Shown piece by piece: positions 1-9,200 of a stretch of DNA of 64,000 nt. Numbering within the stretch: the first letter of the stretch is position 1; every line of letters begins with the position of its first letter. The position numbers and the translations under genes are program-made. Origin of the DNA: Azospirillum rugosum (GTDB lineage: Bacteria; Pseudomonadota; Alphaproteobacteria; Azospirillales; Azospirillaceae); NCBI RefSeq assembly GCF_017876155.1, contig NZ_JAGINP010000006.1, forward strand, positions 62,001 through 126,000, read 5' to 3'. The notes beneath the pieces are model-generated. The model was not told the DNA's origin and did not search any database. It worked only from the letters and a program-made list of their open reading frames with translations.

Positions 1-103
1 TTTCGCCCCCGTCCCGCCGGACGAGGCGCTGGTCGCGCGCGTGCAGGAGGTGCTGGACCAAGCCCCCGTCCCCCGTCCCAACCCGAGCCTTCCGCCCTCA
101 TGA
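1..103 (+). CDS. C-terminal end of a gene cut by the left edge, probably type VI secretion
   Basis: The frame starting at base 2 is open for 33 codons and stops at TGA 101-103, overlapping the ATG of tagF in an ATGA. The visible tail is proline-rich after a short helix-like stretch and has no recognisable motif. tagF usually follows tssM or other type VI genes, so a type VI structural protein such as TssM is a reasonable guess from position only. The product cannot be identified from these 33 residues. Confidence 0.5.
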   Translation, partial: FAPVPPDEALVARVQEVLDQAPVPRPNPSLPPS

Positions 104-744
104 GCGCTGGATTCGCGGTCGGATTCCACGGCAAGGTCCCGGCGCGGGGTGACTTCGTCGGGTACGGGCTGCCGCGCGGGCTGCTGATGCTGTGGGACGG
201 CTGGCTATCGGAGGTTCTGGCCGGTGCCGGCCGCCATCTGGGCGCGCCGTGGGAGCGGCTGTTCCAGGCGGCGCCGGTCTGGCGCTTCGGTCTGTCCGCC
301 GGGCTGTGCGGCGACGCGCCGCTGGCCGGCATCCTGATGCCCAGCGCCGACCGGGTCGGGCGCCTCTACCCCTTCACCATCGTGACGACCCTGCCGGCCG
401 GGACGAACCTGGCCGTGGTGCCGGCCGCTTGCGCCAATTGGTTCGCCCGGGCCGAGGCGCTGGCCGCCGACGCCTGCCGCGCCGGGGCCGATGTGGACGC
501 GCTGCCCGCCCGCATGGCCATCCTCGGCCGCCCGGACGTGGAGGGCGCCGACCCGGCGCTGGCCGCCGTGGTGGTGGAGCAGCTCGGCCCCCTGCCGCCG
601 CTCGCCAGCCTGTGGTGGAGCCGCGGCGGCGGGCGCGTCCCCCCGTCGCTGCTGACCTGCTGCGGCCTGCCCGGCGCCAAGCGGGCCGCCGCCTTCCTCG
701 ACGGGGCCTGGGGGCGCTGGGGCTGGTTCGACCTGGAGGGGTAG
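100..744 (+). CDS. tagF: Type VI secretion system-associated protein TagF (ImpM family)
   Basis: A 214-residue protein of the TagF/ImpM family, cytoplasmic accessory factors that repress or tune type VI secretion after translation. The N-terminus has the family pattern: G-x-H/Y-GK-x-PARGDF followed by a tryptophan helix (LWDGWL, about residues 31-36) and the 'PL.GI..PS.DRVGR.YPF' core around residues 74-93. The start overlaps the stop of the previous gene, which implies translational coupling within a type VI operon that continues to the left. The gene is followed by a palindromic repeat and nothing else on this strand until 2.2 kb, so it is probably the last gene of the operon. Confidence 0.88.
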   Translation: MSAGFAVGFHGKVPARGDFVGYGLPRGLLMLWDGWLSEVLAGAGRHLGAPWERLFQAAPVWRFGLSAGLCGDAPLAGILMPSADRVGRLYPFTIVTTLPAGTNLAVVPAACANWFARAEALAADACRAGADVDALPARMAILGRPDVEGADPALAAVVVEQLGPLPPLASLWWSRGGGRVPPSLLTCCGLPGAKRAAAFLDGAWGRWGWFDLEG

Positions 745-749
745 GGCGG

Positions 750-880
750 GCCGGTGTGTCGGGTTTCACCCGACCTACGAAGCTCTCCGCCGTAGGTTGG
801 GTGGAGCGCCAGCGAAACCCAACAGTCTCCGCATGGCAACGTGTGTCGGGTTGCGCTGCGCTCCACCCAACCTACAAATT
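750..880. repeat. Palindromic intergenic repeat, family A, copy 1
   Basis: Two perfect 18-base arms lie at 792-809 (GTAGGTTGGGTGGAGCGC) and 858-875 (its reverse complement). Around them are further copies of TCGGGTT and CCCGACCTAC. The same core is found at 54423-54498. It sits between the convergent tagF and iron-binding genes, so RNA from either strand would form a strong hairpin. Confidence 0.8.
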
Positions 881-884
881 TCCC

Positions 885-924
885 AAAAAAGAAAGGGCGC
901 GTCTCCACCGCTGGGACGCGCCCT
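885..924 (-). terminator. Rho-independent terminator of the iron-binding protein gene
   Basis: Read on the minus strand there is a perfect 10-base stem (AGGGCGCGTC, 894-903 against 915-924) with an 11-base loop, followed by TTCTTTTTT (885-893). It starts about 20 bases after the stop codon of the minus-strand gene ending at 946. Confidence 0.9.
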
Positions 925-945
925 CTGTTTTGCGACGGCTGTGGC

Positions 946-1971
946 TTACTTCCAGCCGGCGCGGTCCATGATCTTCAGGGCCTCGGCGTTGTTCTTGCCG
1001 TAGACGGCGGCGTTCAGCGGGTCTTCCTTGAAGGTGCCCCAGCTGACCAGCACCGGCGCGGTCGGCGCGCCCGCGACGATCGGGTACTCGAAGTTCTTCT
1101 CGGTGAACATGCGCTGGGCGTCGGGGCTGATCAGGTACTCCAGGAACTTCTCCGCCGACTGCTTGTTCGGCGCGCTCTTGGTGATGCCGGCGCCGGAGAT
1201 GTTCACGTGGGTGCCGCGGTCGCCCTGGTTGGGGAAGATCACGCCCAGCTTGTCGGCGATGGCCTTGTCCTCCGGCTTGGTGGAGGAGGCGATTCGCGCG
1301 AAGTAGTAGGTGTTGGACACCGCCACATCGCCCTCGCCGGCGGCCACGCCCTTGATCTGGTCGGTGTCGCCGCCTTGCGGCTTGCGCGCCATGTTGGCGA
1401 CGACGCCCTTGGCCCAGGCTTCCGTCTTCGCCTCGCCGTTGGCGGCGAGCAGCGCGCCGACCAGCGACTGGTTGTAGACGCTGTTGGAAGCGCGGACGAG
1501 GACGCGGCCCTTCCAGGCCGGCTCCGCCAGCGTCTCGTAGCGCGGCAGGTCGGCCGGCTTCACCGTGGCCTTGTTGTAGACGATGATGCGGGCGCGCTTG
1601 GAGATGCCGAACCAGTGCCCCTCCGGCTCGCGCAGGTGGGCCGGGATGGCGGCCTCCAGCGCCTTGTTGCGGGTGGGCTGAAGCAGGCCAGCCTCCTGGG
1701 CGCGCCACAGGCGGCCGGCGTCGACGGTGATCAGCACGTCGGCCGGGCTGTTGGCGCCCTCGGTCTTCATGCGCTCGATCAGCTCGTCTTCCTTGCCCTC
1801 GATCACGTTGACCTTGATGCCGGTCTGCTGCGTGAAGGTGTCGTAGAGGGCCTTGTCCACATCGTAGTGGCGCGAGGAGTAGACGTTCACCTCCGCGGCG
1901 CTGGCCCCGACGGACGCGAGCAGCGTGGCGGTGAAGGCGGCGGTCAGCGCGGCGCGCGTTCCGATGTGCAT
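946..1971 (-). CDS. Iron(III) ABC transporter, periplasmic substrate-binding protein (FutA/FbpA type)
   Basis: A 341-residue class of periplasmic ferric-ion binding proteins. A signal peptide is clear (positive start, hydrophobic run, ASA cleavage near residue 25), followed by the family opening EVNVYSSRHYDVD. The paired tyrosines near 'NTYYFAR' (about residue 220) and the segment 'NQGDRGTHVNISGAGI' match the iron-ligand region of this family. No membrane or ATPase partner lies next to it, so the rest of the transporter must be elsewhere. ATG 1971 has an AGGA ribosome site. A Fur-like palindrome about 95-110 bases upstream and a strong terminator downstream show a single-gene, probably iron-regulated, transcript. 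Confidence 0.88.
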   Translation of the reverse strand: MHIGTRAALTAAFTATLLASVGASAAEVNVYSSRHYDVDKALYDTFTQQTGIKVNVIEGKEDELIERMKTEGANSPADVLITVDAGRLWRAQEAGLLQPTRNKALEAAIPAHLREPEGHWFGISKRARIIVYNKATVKPADLPRYETLAEPAWKGRVLVRASNSVYNQSLVGALLAANGEAKTEAWAKGVVANMARKPQGGDTDQIKGVAAGEGDVAVSNTYYFARIASSTKPEDKAIADKLGVIFPNQGDRGTHVNISGAGITKSAPNKQSAEKFLEYLISPDAQRMFTEKNFEYPIVAGAPTAPVLVSWGTFKEDPLNAAVYGKNNAEALKIMDRAGWK

Positions 1972-2064
1972 CCTGATTTCTCCCGATGTCCCGATGGCCG
2001 TGCGGTTCCTAGTTGCGAACCGTTCTCACCGGCACCTTGGCCGGAGGAGGCTGCTCTGTCAAGC

Positions 2065-2083
2065 GAGAATGATAACTGTTCTC
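2065..2083. promoter_or_regulatory. Fur-like operator upstream of the iron-binding protein gene
   Basis: GAGAATGATAACTGTTCTC is a 19-base inverted repeat (GAGAA...TTCTC with a GATAAC centre) resembling a Fur box. On the minus strand a TTGACA hexamer (2057-2062) directly adjoins it. A related half-site, GAACCGTTCTCA, lies about 50 bases closer to the gene (2016-2028). The order suits iron-dependent repression. Which regulator (Fur, Irr or RirA) binds is not decidable from sequence. Confidence 0.6.
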
Positions 2084-2124
2084 ACGAAGCGGTTGCGGAA
2101 GCTTCTGGCGAAAGGAGGAAGGCC

Positions 2125-2152
2125 TTGTACCACTTTTGGGTATGCCTATAAT
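2125..2152 (+). promoter_or_regulatory. Sigma-70-like promoter of the IalB-like gene
   Basis: TTGTAC (2125-2130), a 16-base spacer and a perfect TATAAT (2147-2152) lie 60 bases in front of the ATG at 2212. The stretch is AT-rich against a very GC-rich background. Confidence 0.6.
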
Positions 2153-2211
2153 CCGCGCGGGCGGTCCGACGCCCTTCCACAACACTCCGCGACGGTTGAG
2201 GGGCAAAGACG

Positions 2212-2727
2212 ATGCGTTGGAAGGTTCTCATCGCTTTTGGTGCGGCGCTGCTGTCCGCGACCGCCGCCGTCTCCCCGGCGTCCGCCGTGGACTTCTCCAA
2301 GGCCGCCGGCGAGTTCGGGCCGGAAGGGGCGTGGACGAACCGGTGCGAGATCGACCGCATGACCGACAGCAAGGTCTGCCGCCTGATGAACTACCGGCTG
2401 TTCGACGACGGGAAGGAGGTCGGCTTCGTGGCGCTCAGCGTCATCCCGACCGGCAACGACTTCCACCTGTTCCTGACCACCAGCCAGGGCATGGTCGAGA
2501 ACTGCGCGATCCGCGTGGACCGGCAGCCGCGAATCGAAACGCAGATCGCCACGCTGAACATGTGCATGTTCCCGAACTTCGTGTCGGGCCGCGTGGTCGA
2601 CCAATTCCGCAACGGCTCCACCGTGCTGGTCCGCGTCAACTTCCTGCGCGCCGGCAAGCGCGACATCGACTTCCCGCTGAACGGCTTCTCGCGGAACTTC
2701 GAAGAGATGCAGCGAAGCCTGCAATAG
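2212..2727 (+). CDS. Exported protein resembling invasion-associated locus B (IalB) family
   Basis: A 171-residue secreted protein. A signal peptide spans residues 1-25 (cleavage after ASA). The mature part has four cysteines (about 45, 56, 98 and 116), enough for two disulfides, in a WTNRCEID...KVCRLMNY context like the start of IalB proteins. Members are common in alphaproteobacteria, lie in the periplasm or outer membrane, and have no agreed biochemical activity. The ribosome site GAGGGG precedes ATG 2212. The assignment rests on the overall pattern and cysteine spacing; it could be another small disulfide-stabilised periplasmic family. Confidence 0.6.
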   Translation: MRWKVLIAFGAALLSATAAVSPASAVDFSKAAGEFGPEGAWTNRCEIDRMTDSKVCRLMNYRLFDDGKEVGFVALSVIPTGNDFHLFLTTSQGMVENCAIRVDRQPRIETQIATLNMCMFPNFVSGRVVDQFRNGSTVLVRVNFLRAGKRDIDFPLNGFSRNFEEMQRSLQ

Positions 2728-2911
2728 CGGGCGTCGTCAGGATCGAATCGGGAGAAACGCGCCTCGCGGTGAGCGCGGTTGGCCGCTGCGTGGAAATAGC
2801 GATGACGTCGCCCGAAAAACGGGCACCTCCTTGCGAGAACGAATATCATGCCGGGAGGCTGAAACGGTGGCGCAGCCTGGCCGTTATTCTCGCCAGCATC
2901 TTGCGGGGGGA

Positions 2912-4483
2912 ATGGCCATGGAGGCGAGTACCGGCTACGGACACCGCGGCACCTTCGTTGGCGAGAGCGCCACGCCGACGACAAGGAGGGTAATCGGTGC
3001 CCTGTGCATCGCCTTCGTCCTCGCGACGCTCGCGGTTCTTCCATTCGCCGCCAATCCTGGTCCGGTCATTCCGGCCGTCACCACCACATTCGGCGCGGGT
3101 GTGCTGATCGCTGACCTCTGCACCGGCTATCTGCTGCTCGTCCAGTTCCGCGCCGTCCGCACCGTGTCGCTGCTCCTGCTGGCCGTCGCCTACTTCTACA
3201 GCGCGGCGATGGCGCTTCTGCACGTGCTCAGCTTCCCCGGAGCCTGGATCGTCGACCGTGCGCTGATCGGCACTCCCCAATCGGTGGGATGGCTGTTCAT
3301 CTTATGGGTCGTGGGCTTCCCGTCCCTCGTCCTTGCCGCCATCCTCGCCGAAGCCCGCCGCGGAGAATGGCGGATCGCCCCCGAGCGCATCGGCGGAGTC
3401 ATCCGCGCCACCATGGCGGCCCTGGTCGTGGTGGTGCTCCTGCTTGCGCTGGCCGCCACGACCGGACATGACTGGCTGCCGCATGAACTCCAGGGCAACG
3501 TCTTTGCCACCTGGGGCAATGCGGCCCAGTGGACGTCCGTCTTGCTCTCGACGGCCGCATTCCTTCTCCTCTGGTTGGTCACCCGCGGCCGCAACCTTCT
3601 GTTCGGCTGGCTCGGCATCGCCTTGATCGCCTTCGCCGCCTTCAACGCGCTCGCGGTGGCGGGGGGCGCCCGCTACACCGTCGGGTGGGATCTGAGCCGG
3701 GTGAGCGGCTTCGTCTCGGCCAGCCTGCTCCTGGTGTTCTTCCTTGGCCAGTTCGCCAAGCTCCATCGCTCGCTGCGCGAGGCCAACGAAACGCTCGAAG
3801 GGCGCGTCGCCGAGCGCACGGTCGAACTGGAAGCCTCGAACCAGCGGCTGCGGAAGGCGCTCGACGAACGGAACCTCCTGCTGCGTGAGGTTTACCACCG
3901 GGTGAAGAACAACCTTCAGGTCATCGACAGCATCATCGCCATCCAGGGCGCCACCTTGGACACGGCTGGGGCGGACGGGTTTCTGAACGATTTGCGCCAA
4001 CGCATCAACGCGCTCGGCCTCGTGCATCAGCAATTGATGACGTCGGACGATCTGGTGACCTTCGACATTCGGCCCTTCCTGGAGGAACTCCGGACCAGCC
4101 TCCAGGCGGCGATCCGTGGCGAACAGCAGGGCGTCACGATCTCCGTCGAGGCCGATCCCTTGCGGGTTGACCTGGACTTCGCCATTCCGCTCGGCCTGAT
4201 CGTGACGGAACTGGTGCAGAACGCCCTGAAGCACGCATTCCGCGACGGCGGCGGAACGTTGCGGGTCCACCTCAAGCACCACGCCGACGACGCGCTGCTG
4301 CTCTCGGTCCAGGACGACGGCGGTGGTTACTACCGGCCGGATGGAACTCCGGCGAGGACGGACGCGTTAGGGTTGACGATCGTCCAAGCGCTGGTCGCAC
4401 AGTTGGAAGGGGAAATGAGCATGTCCGACGTCGGAGGAACCAAGGTCGACGTGCGGATGCCTCGGCCCGAGGTCCGGGCATGA
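2912..4483 (+). CDS. Membrane histidine kinase with N-terminal multi-helix sensor (MASE-like) and HisKA_2 domain
   Basis: From ATG 2912 the protein has 523 residues. The first 270 or so form seven to eight hydrophobic segments, like a MASE4-type integral membrane sensor, with no large periplasmic domain. A coiled linker leads to a HisKA_2 dimerisation helix with phosphoacceptor His329 in YHRVKNNLQVI, then an HATPase_c domain (N box ELVQNALKHAF, G box DDGGGY). An upstream TTG at 2831 keeps the frame open, but a GGGGGGA ribosome site directly before 2912/2918 favours the shorter form. The stop overlaps the next gene by four bases (ATGA), coupling it to a single-domain receiver. The stimulus is unknown. 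Confidence 0.85.
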   Translation: MAMEASTGYGHRGTFVGESATPTTRRVIGALCIAFVLATLAVLPFAANPGPVIPAVTTTFGAGVLIADLCTGYLLLVQFRAVRTVSLLLLAVAYFYSAAMALLHVLSFPGAWIVDRALIGTPQSVGWLFILWVVGFPSLVLAAILAEARRGEWRIAPERIGGVIRATMAALVVVVLLLALAATTGHDWLPHELQGNVFATWGNAAQWTSVLLSTAAFLLLWLVTRGRNLLFGWLGIALIAFAAFNALAVAGGARYTVGWDLSRVSGFVSASLLLVFFLGQFAKLHRSLREANETLEGRVAERTVELEASNQRLRKALDERNLLLREVYHRVKNNLQVIDSIIAIQGATLDTAGADGFLNDLRQRINALGLVHQQLMTSDDLVTFDIRPFLEELRTSLQAAIRGEQQGVTISVEADPLRVDLDFAIPLGLIVTELVQNALKHAFRDGGGTLRVHLKHHADDALLLSVQDDGGGYYRPDGTPARTDALGLTIVQALVAQLEGEMSMSDVGGTKVDVRMPRPEVRA

Positions 4484-4854
4484 CGGACGAGATCACGTGC
4501 GTCCTGGTGGTCGATGATGAGGCATTGATCGCGCTGGGCCTGACGGTCACCCTCCGCTCCATGGGCCTGCGGGTCTGTGGAACGGCGGCCACGGCGGAGC
4601 AGGCCATCGCCCTGGCGCAGCAACACCGTCCCTCCCTCGTGCTCATGGACGTCCGTTTGAAAGGGCAGGCGGATGGCGTGGACGCAGCCATCGAGATTCA
4701 CCGGACCGTCGGCTCGTCGGTCATCTTCATCACCGGATCGCGGGAACCGGAAACGGTGCAACGCATCCAGCAGGACCACCCCGCGGGCGTTCTGTTCAAG
4801 CCGATCCTGCCCGTTCACCTGAAAGCGGAGATCGACAGGGTTTTCGGGCACTGA
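4480..4854 (+). CDS. Single-domain response regulator (receiver only)
   Basis: A 124-residue stand-alone receiver domain. The acidic pocket is VVDDEA near residues 10-14, the phosphoacceptor is Asp57 in LVLMDVRLKG, the switch Ser/Thr is in FITGS, and the conserved lysine is Lys107 in LFKPI. There is no output domain, so it may act through protein contacts or as a phosphate relay for the overlapping kinase gene. Kinases of this HisKA_2/HWE class commonly pair with such receivers in alphaproteobacteria. Confidence 0.9.
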   Translation: MTDEITCVLVVDDEALIALGLTVTLRSMGLRVCGTAATAEQAIALAQQHRPSLVLMDVRLKGQADGVDAAIEIHRTVGSSVIFITGSREPETVQRIQQDHPAGVLFKPILPVHLKAEIDRVFGH

Positions 4855-4960
4855 ATAGGATTGCGACCCGCTTTGGACCGCGGGGGCGGACCCGGCCTTC
4901 CAAGGTCAACAGACCGATGGCGGGACCGGAGGTTCCCCCCGCGCTCTTTCCGGCGCGACA

Positions 4961-6829
4961 TTACCGCCAGATGCCGCCGCGGCCACGGCGGTCGTCCTCG
5001 TCGAACAGCTCGGCCAGCTTGTTCATCATGGTGCCGCCCAGCTGCTCCGCGTCGACGATGGTGACGGCGCGGCGGTAGTAGCGGGTGACGTCGTGCCCGA
5101 TGCCGATGGCCACCAGCTCCACCGGGGAGCGGGTCTCGATGTACTCGATCACCTGCCGGAGGTGGCGCTCCAGATAGTTGCCGGAGTTGACCGACAGCGT
5201 CGAGTCGTCCACCGGCGCGCCGTCGGAGATGACCATCAGGATGCGCCGCTGCTCCGACCGGCCGATCAGGCGGTTGTGCGCCCACATCAGCGCCTCGCCG
5301 TCGATGTTCTCCTTCAGGATGCCTTCGCGCAGCATCAGGCCCAGGTTCTTGCGCGCGCGCCGCCAGGGCTGGTCGGCGGCCTTGTAGACGATGTGGCGCA
5401 GGTCGTTCAGGCGGCCGGGGTTCGGCGGCTTGCCCGCGGCGATCCAGCTCTCGCGCGCCTGCCCGCCCTTCCAGGCGCGGGTGGTGAAGCCCAGCACCTC
5501 CACCTTCACCGCGCAGCGCTCCAGCGTGCGGGCCAGGATGTCCGCGCTCATGGCGGCGATGGAGATCGGCCGGCCGCGCATGGAGCCGGAATTGTCGATC
5601 AGCAGCGACACCACCGTGTCGCGGAAGTCCGTCTCCTTCTCCTTCTTGAAGGAGAGCGGCAGGACCGGGTTCACGACGATGCGGGCCAGCCGGGCGGCGT
5701 CCAGGATGCCCTCGTCCAGGTCGAACTCCCAGCTGCGCTGCTGCTTGGCCAGCAGGCGGCGCTGCAGGCGGTTGGCCAGCTTGGAGATGACGCCCTGGAG
5801 GTGCTGAAGCTGCTGGTCGAGCATGTGGCGCAGCCGCGCCAGCTCGTCCGGGTCGCAGAGGTCGGCGGCGTCCACCACCTCGTCGAACTGGGTGGTGAAG
5901 GGCTTGTAGGCGTTGGGGTCGGGCTCGTTGCGGCCGCGCGCCTCCGGGCGCCAGGGCTGGCCGGGGCCGGCGGGCTCCTCGGCGCCTTCGCCCTCACCCA
6001 TCTGGGTGTCGCCCTCCTCGCCGGTGCCTTCCTCGGCCTGGTCGCCCTCGTCCGACTCCTGCATCTCCTGCGAGGTCATGGAGTCGGTCTGGCTCTGGAC
6101 GTCGTCGGAACCCTGGGTCTGGCCGCTGTTCGGCTCGTTGTCGTCCTGCTCGTTGTTGCGCTCGTCCTCCTCGCTCTCCTCCGGCTCGTCGGGCTCGTTG
6201 CCGACCTCCATGTCCAGCTCGGCGAGCAGCTTGCGCACGGCGCGGGCGTAGGCGTCCTGGTCGCCGATGTGCTCGGCGAGGCCGTGCAGGTCGGTGCCCA
6301 GCTTGTCGACGATCCAGGGGCGCCACAGGTCCACCGCGTGGGCCGCGGAGGGGGGAGGGACGGCGCCGGTCATGGCCTCGCGCGCGATCAGGCGCAGGGC
6401 CTCGGCCAGCGGCACCTGGTCGCGGTCTTCCATCCGGTCGAAGCCCTGCCGGTGGTAGCGCTCGTCGAGCGAGGCCTCCAGGTTGGCGGCGATGCCCGGC
6501 ATGTTGTTGGCGCCCAGCGCCTCGCAGCGAGCCTGCTCCATGGCGTCGAAGGCGGCGCGGGCGGTGTCGCCCAGCGGCATGCGCTGGAGGTGGATGGCGT
6601 TGTCGTGGAAGCGCAGCCGCAGCGACGCGGCGTCGGCCGCACCGCGCAGCTTGGCGACGTCCTGCGGGTTCAGGTCGCGCGCCGGCGTCGGCACGCGCAC
6701 GCGCAAGCCCGCCACGCCCGGCGGCTCGGTGGAAAAGCCCACCTGCACGTCCGCGCGACGCGACAGGGCGCGCACCGTGGCGGCGGTGGAGCGCTTGAAG
6801 GCCTCGACGGGATTTTCGCGTTCGGTCAT
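4961..6829 (-). CDS. cobT: Aerobic cobaltochelatase subunit CobT
   Basis: A 622-residue subunit of the ATP-dependent CobNST chelatase that inserts cobalt into hydrogenobyrinic acid a,c-diamide. The N-terminal half carries the CobT fold (opening [14 protein letters not shown]). The middle, about residues 205-290, is extremely acidic (runs of D, E, Q and N) as in BchD/CobT. The C-terminal 200 residues are a von Willebrand A domain with a MIDAS motif DNSGSM. The true start is ATG 6829; the frame stays open upstream across the neighbouring PIN gene by chance. cobS lies upstream on the same strand but is separated by a toxin-antitoxin pair. This cobT is not the phosphoribosyltransferase of the same name at the right end. 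Confidence 0.95.
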   Translation of the reverse strand: MTERENPVEAFKRSTAATVRALSRRADVQVGFSTEPPGVAGLRVRVPTPARDLNPQDVAKLRGAADAASLRLRFHDNAIHLQRMPLGDTARAAFDAMEQARCEALGANNMPGIAANLEASLDERYHRQGFDRMEDRDQVPLAEALRLIAREAMTGAVPPPSAAHAVDLWRPWIVDKLGTDLHGLAEHIGDQDAYARAVRKLLAELDMEVGNEPDEPEESEEDERNNEQDDNEPNSGQTQGSDDVQSQTDSMTSQEMQESDEGDQAEEGTGEEGDTQMGEGEGAEEPAGPGQPWRPEARGRNEPDPNAYKPFTTQFDEVVDAADLCDPDELARLRHMLDQQLQHLQGVISKLANRLQRRLLAKQQRSWEFDLDEGILDAARLARIVVNPVLPLSFKKEKETDFRDTVVSLLIDNSGSMRGRPISIAAMSADILARTLERCAVKVEVLGFTTRAWKGGQARESWIAAGKPPNPGRLNDLRHIVYKAADQPWRRARKNLGLMLREGILKENIDGEALMWAHNRLIGRSEQRRILMVISDGAPVDDSTLSVNSGNYLERHLRQVIEYIETRSPVELVAIGIGHDVTRYYRRAVTIVDAEQLGGTMMNKLAELFDEDDRRGRGGIWR

Positions 6830-6837
6830 GGCGGGCT

Positions 6838-7233
6838 TCAGGTAAGAGGCTGGAATTCCGGCAGCCGGGCTGCCTTGCGGTCGAAGGTCAGGGTGGTGGT
6901 GCAGCCCTGGTCCCGGTTGCAGAGGCCGATCAAGGCGTCGGAGAAGTCGAAGCCATTGCGGTAGAGGGCCAGAGCGGCTTGGGCCGCATCTTCGCACTCG
7001 ACCTGGATGGCGGAGTTCCCGAGAACGAGGTCGAGGATACGGGCGATGTCCGTGCGGCTCCGGCGCATGACGCCTTCCATCACCCACACGAACTCGCACA
7101 GGACGACACGGTCGACGAAGCAGATCTCCCCGGCGGCCACGGCCGCGCGAACGGCTGTCCGTGCCTTGGCCGACTGATCCGGATCGTCCTCGATCACCAG
7201 ACGAAGAAGAACGTTGGTGTCGAGGCCGATCAC
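6838..7233 (-). CDS. PIN-domain ribonuclease toxin, VapC family
   Basis: A 131-residue PIN-domain protein. The start [13 protein letters not shown] supplies the first catalytic Asp (residue 5). Further conserved acids appear in [10 protein letters not shown] (Glu), FDFSDALIG (Asp) and LTFDRKAA (Asp), so the four-acid metal site looks intact. VapC toxins cut tRNA or rRNA. The start overlaps the upstream antitoxin gene by four bases, the classical arrangement. It sits eight bases before cobT on the same strand, so it probably shares its transcript. Confidence 0.88.
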   Translation of the reverse strand: MIGLDTNVLLRLVIEDDPDQSAKARTAVRAAVAAGEICFVDRVVLCEFVWVMEGVMRRSRTDIARILDLVLGNSAIQVECEDAAQAALALYRNGFDFSDALIGLCNRDQGCTTTLTFDRKAARLPEFQPLT

Positions 7234-7496
7234 GGTTCCGTGTTCCGGCTTCTGTTGAAGCGCTCGACCGCCTGTTGGCGGATCGCCTCGTCCATCTCCT
7301 CCTGGGTGACGGCACGCTCGAAGGTGCCGCCACAGCCGATGAGATCTTCCAGCGTGTGGGGACGGGGGCGGACCACGATGCTGCGGTCGCTCCGCAGGAC
7401 CAACTCCACGCGATCCCCGGGCTTCACACCCAGCTGGTCACGCAAATCCTGCGGGAGCGGCAGCTCACCGTTCGGTCCAACCCTGATGTATCCCAT
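7230..7496 (-). CDS. AbrB/MazE-type antitoxin (VapB-like)
   Basis: An 88-residue protein with an N-terminal swapped-hairpin AbrB domain (residues 3-45: [12 protein letters not shown]...[13 protein letters not shown]). A charged C-terminal tail should wrap the toxin. Such antitoxins bind both their operator and the PIN toxin encoded directly downstream. The stop overlaps the toxin start (ATGA). It begins 36 bases after the cobS stop. Confidence 0.85.
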   Translation of the reverse strand: MGYIRVGPNGELPLPQDLRDQLGVKPGDRVELVLRSDRSIVVRPRPHTLEDLIGCGGTFERAVTQEEMDEAIRQQAVERFNRSRNTEP

Positions 7497-7532
7497 GGCT
7501 GTTGCTCCCTCGGCCGGCCCCTGCCGCTCGCC

Positions 7533-8537
7533 TTACACCAGGTTCGCCTGCACCCCCGTCTCCGGCAGTTCGGTGCCGAAGCAGCGCTGGTAGTATTCGG
7601 CGACCGTCGGGCGCTCCACCTCGTCGCACTTGTTCAGGAAGGTGATCCGGAACGCGAAGGCGATGTCGTTGAAGATCCGGGCGTTCTCGGCCCAGGTGAT
7701 GACCGTGCGGGGGCTCATCACGGTGGAGATGTCGCCGTTGATGAAGCCGGCGCGGGTCAGGTCGGCCAGGCGCACCATGGAGGCCACGGTCTTGCGGCCG
7801 GCCTCGTCGTCGTACTCCGGCACCTTGGCGGCGATGATCTTCACCTCGGCGTCCAACGGCAGGTAGTTCAGCGTCGCCACGATGTTCCAGCGGTCCATCT
7901 GGCCCTGGTTGATCTGCTGCGTGCCGTGGTACAGGCCGGTGGTGTCGCCCAGTCCCACGGTGTTCGCGGTCGCGAACAGGCGGAAGCCCGGGTGCGGGCG
8001 GATGACGCGGTTCTGGTCGAGCAGCGTCAGCTTGCCTTCCACCTCCAGCACGCGCTGGATCACGAACATCACGTCCGGGCGGCCGGCGTCGTACTCGTCG
8101 AAGACCAGCGCGCAGGCGTGCTGAAGCGCCCAGGGCAGGATGCCTTCGCGGTATTCCGTCACCTGCACGCCGTCGCGGAGCACGATGGCGTCCTTGCCCA
8201 TCAGGTCGATTCGGCTGATGTGGCTGTCCAGGTTGATGCGGATGCAGGGCCAGTTCAGGCGCGCCGCCACCTGTTCGATGTGGGTGGACTTGCCGGTGCC
8301 GTGATAGCCCTGGACCATGACGCGCCGGTTGTAGGCGAAGCCCGCCAGGATGGCGAGCGTGGTGTCGCGGTCGAAGCGGTAGGCCTCATCGATGTCCGGC
8401 ACATGCTCCGTGCGCTGGCTGAAGGCCGGCACCTGCATGTCGCTGTCGATGCCGAAGACTTGACGCACCGACAGGGTGATGTCGGGAACGTGATCGAACA
8501 GGGCCGAGCTGGCCTGGGTGGCTCCTTGAGAAGGCAT
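7533..8537 (-). CDS. cobS: Aerobic cobaltochelatase AAA+ subunit CobS
   Basis: A 334-residue AAA+ ATPase that forms the motor complex with CobT and drives cobalt insertion by CobN. Walker A is GYHGTGKST (about residues 77-85), Walker B is LVFDEYD (about residue 150), and sensor residues lie in FATANTVG. Length and opening match CobS of the aerobic B12 pathway. It is the first gene of a minus-strand group cobS, antitoxin, toxin, cobT. A DnaJ-like gene lies upstream on the same strand, 78 bases away. Confidence 0.95.
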   Translation of the reverse strand: MPSQGATQASSALFDHVPDITLSVRQVFGIDSDMQVPAFSQRTEHVPDIDEAYRFDRDTTLAILAGFAYNRRVMVQGYHGTGKSTHIEQVAARLNWPCIRINLDSHISRIDLMGKDAIVLRDGVQVTEYREGILPWALQHACALVFDEYDAGRPDVMFVIQRVLEVEGKLTLLDQNRVIRPHPGFRLFATANTVGLGDTTGLYHGTQQINQGQMDRWNIVATLNYLPLDAEVKIIAAKVPEYDDEAGRKTVASMVRLADLTRAGFINGDISTVMSPRTVITWAENARIFNDIAFAFRITFLNKCDEVERPTVAEYYQRCFGTELPETGVQANLV

Positions 8538-8615
8538 GGGAGGTTCTTATCGTTCCAGCGAGTGTCTGTGGTCGGGTGCGGCCCGGCCGAACGGATCCGG
8601 CCCAACCGTCAGGGT

Positions 8616-9200
8616 TCATACACCATAGCAGGCTTTTAGAGTGTTGTAGGCCTGATTGATCTCCTTCAACTTCTCTTCGGCCGCCTTGTCCCCGCCGTTG
8701 GCGTCGGGATGGTGAATTTTCACCAGCTCGCGGTAGCGGGCCTTGATCCGCGGGAAGTCCACCGGCGGGCTGAGGTTCAGCACCACCAGCGCCTCCTCCT
8801 CCGCGGTGCGGGCGGCCTGGCGGCGCTGCTTCTGCTCTTCCGACTGGCCCTTGCCGGCCTCGCGGCCGAACTCGAAGCTGAAGCCGTGCATGGCGCGGTC
8901 GCGCAGGAACTTCTCCTGCACCGCCCAGAAGCCGAGCGGCCAGCTGGGCCGCTGCCACGTCGTGTCGCGGCGGACCTCCTCCTCGATCTGCTCGGGCTTC
9001 ATGCCGGCGTAATAGTCCCAGGCGCGGTTGTACTCGCGCACATGGTCCAGGCAGAACCAGTAGTAGTCGTTGAGGTGGGTGCGGCTCTTCGGCGCGCGGT
9101 ATTCGCCCTCGCTCTCGCAGCCCGGATGGTCGCACGCGCGCGTCGCGGTGCGGGGCCGGGAGAAGCTGCTGAAGTCGTAACGAGGGCGCTGCTTGGTCAT
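8616..9200 (-). CDS. DnaJ-domain protein with N-terminal cysteine motif
   Basis: A 194-residue protein with a C-terminal J domain (about residues 132-194) carrying the HPD tripeptide in KIHHPDANGG that stimulates Hsp70 ATPase. The N-terminal region has ACDHPGCES and a later FCLDHVREYN, giving Cys/His residues that could hold a metal. Start ATG 9200 is chosen because the family begins with the basic MTKQRPRYDF and upstream residues look random. Alphaproteobacterial genomes often carry this form near cobS; a direct role with CobS is not shown. Confidence 0.85.
   Translation of the reverse strand: MTKQRPRYDFSSFSRPRTATRACDHPGCESEGEYRAPKSRTHLNDYYWFCLDHVREYNRAWDYYAGMKPEQIEEEVRRDTTWQRPSWPLGFWAVQEKFLRDRAMHGFSFEFGREAGKGQSEEQKQRRQAARTAEEEALVVLNLSPPVDFPRIKARYRELVKIHHPDANGGDKAAEEKLKEINQAYNTLKACYGV

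Noticed and set aside
2831..2911. Upstream TTG start for the membrane histidine kinase
   Set aside because: The 27 extra residues are polar and unlike the sensor family, and a good ribosome site lies just before ATG 2912/2918.
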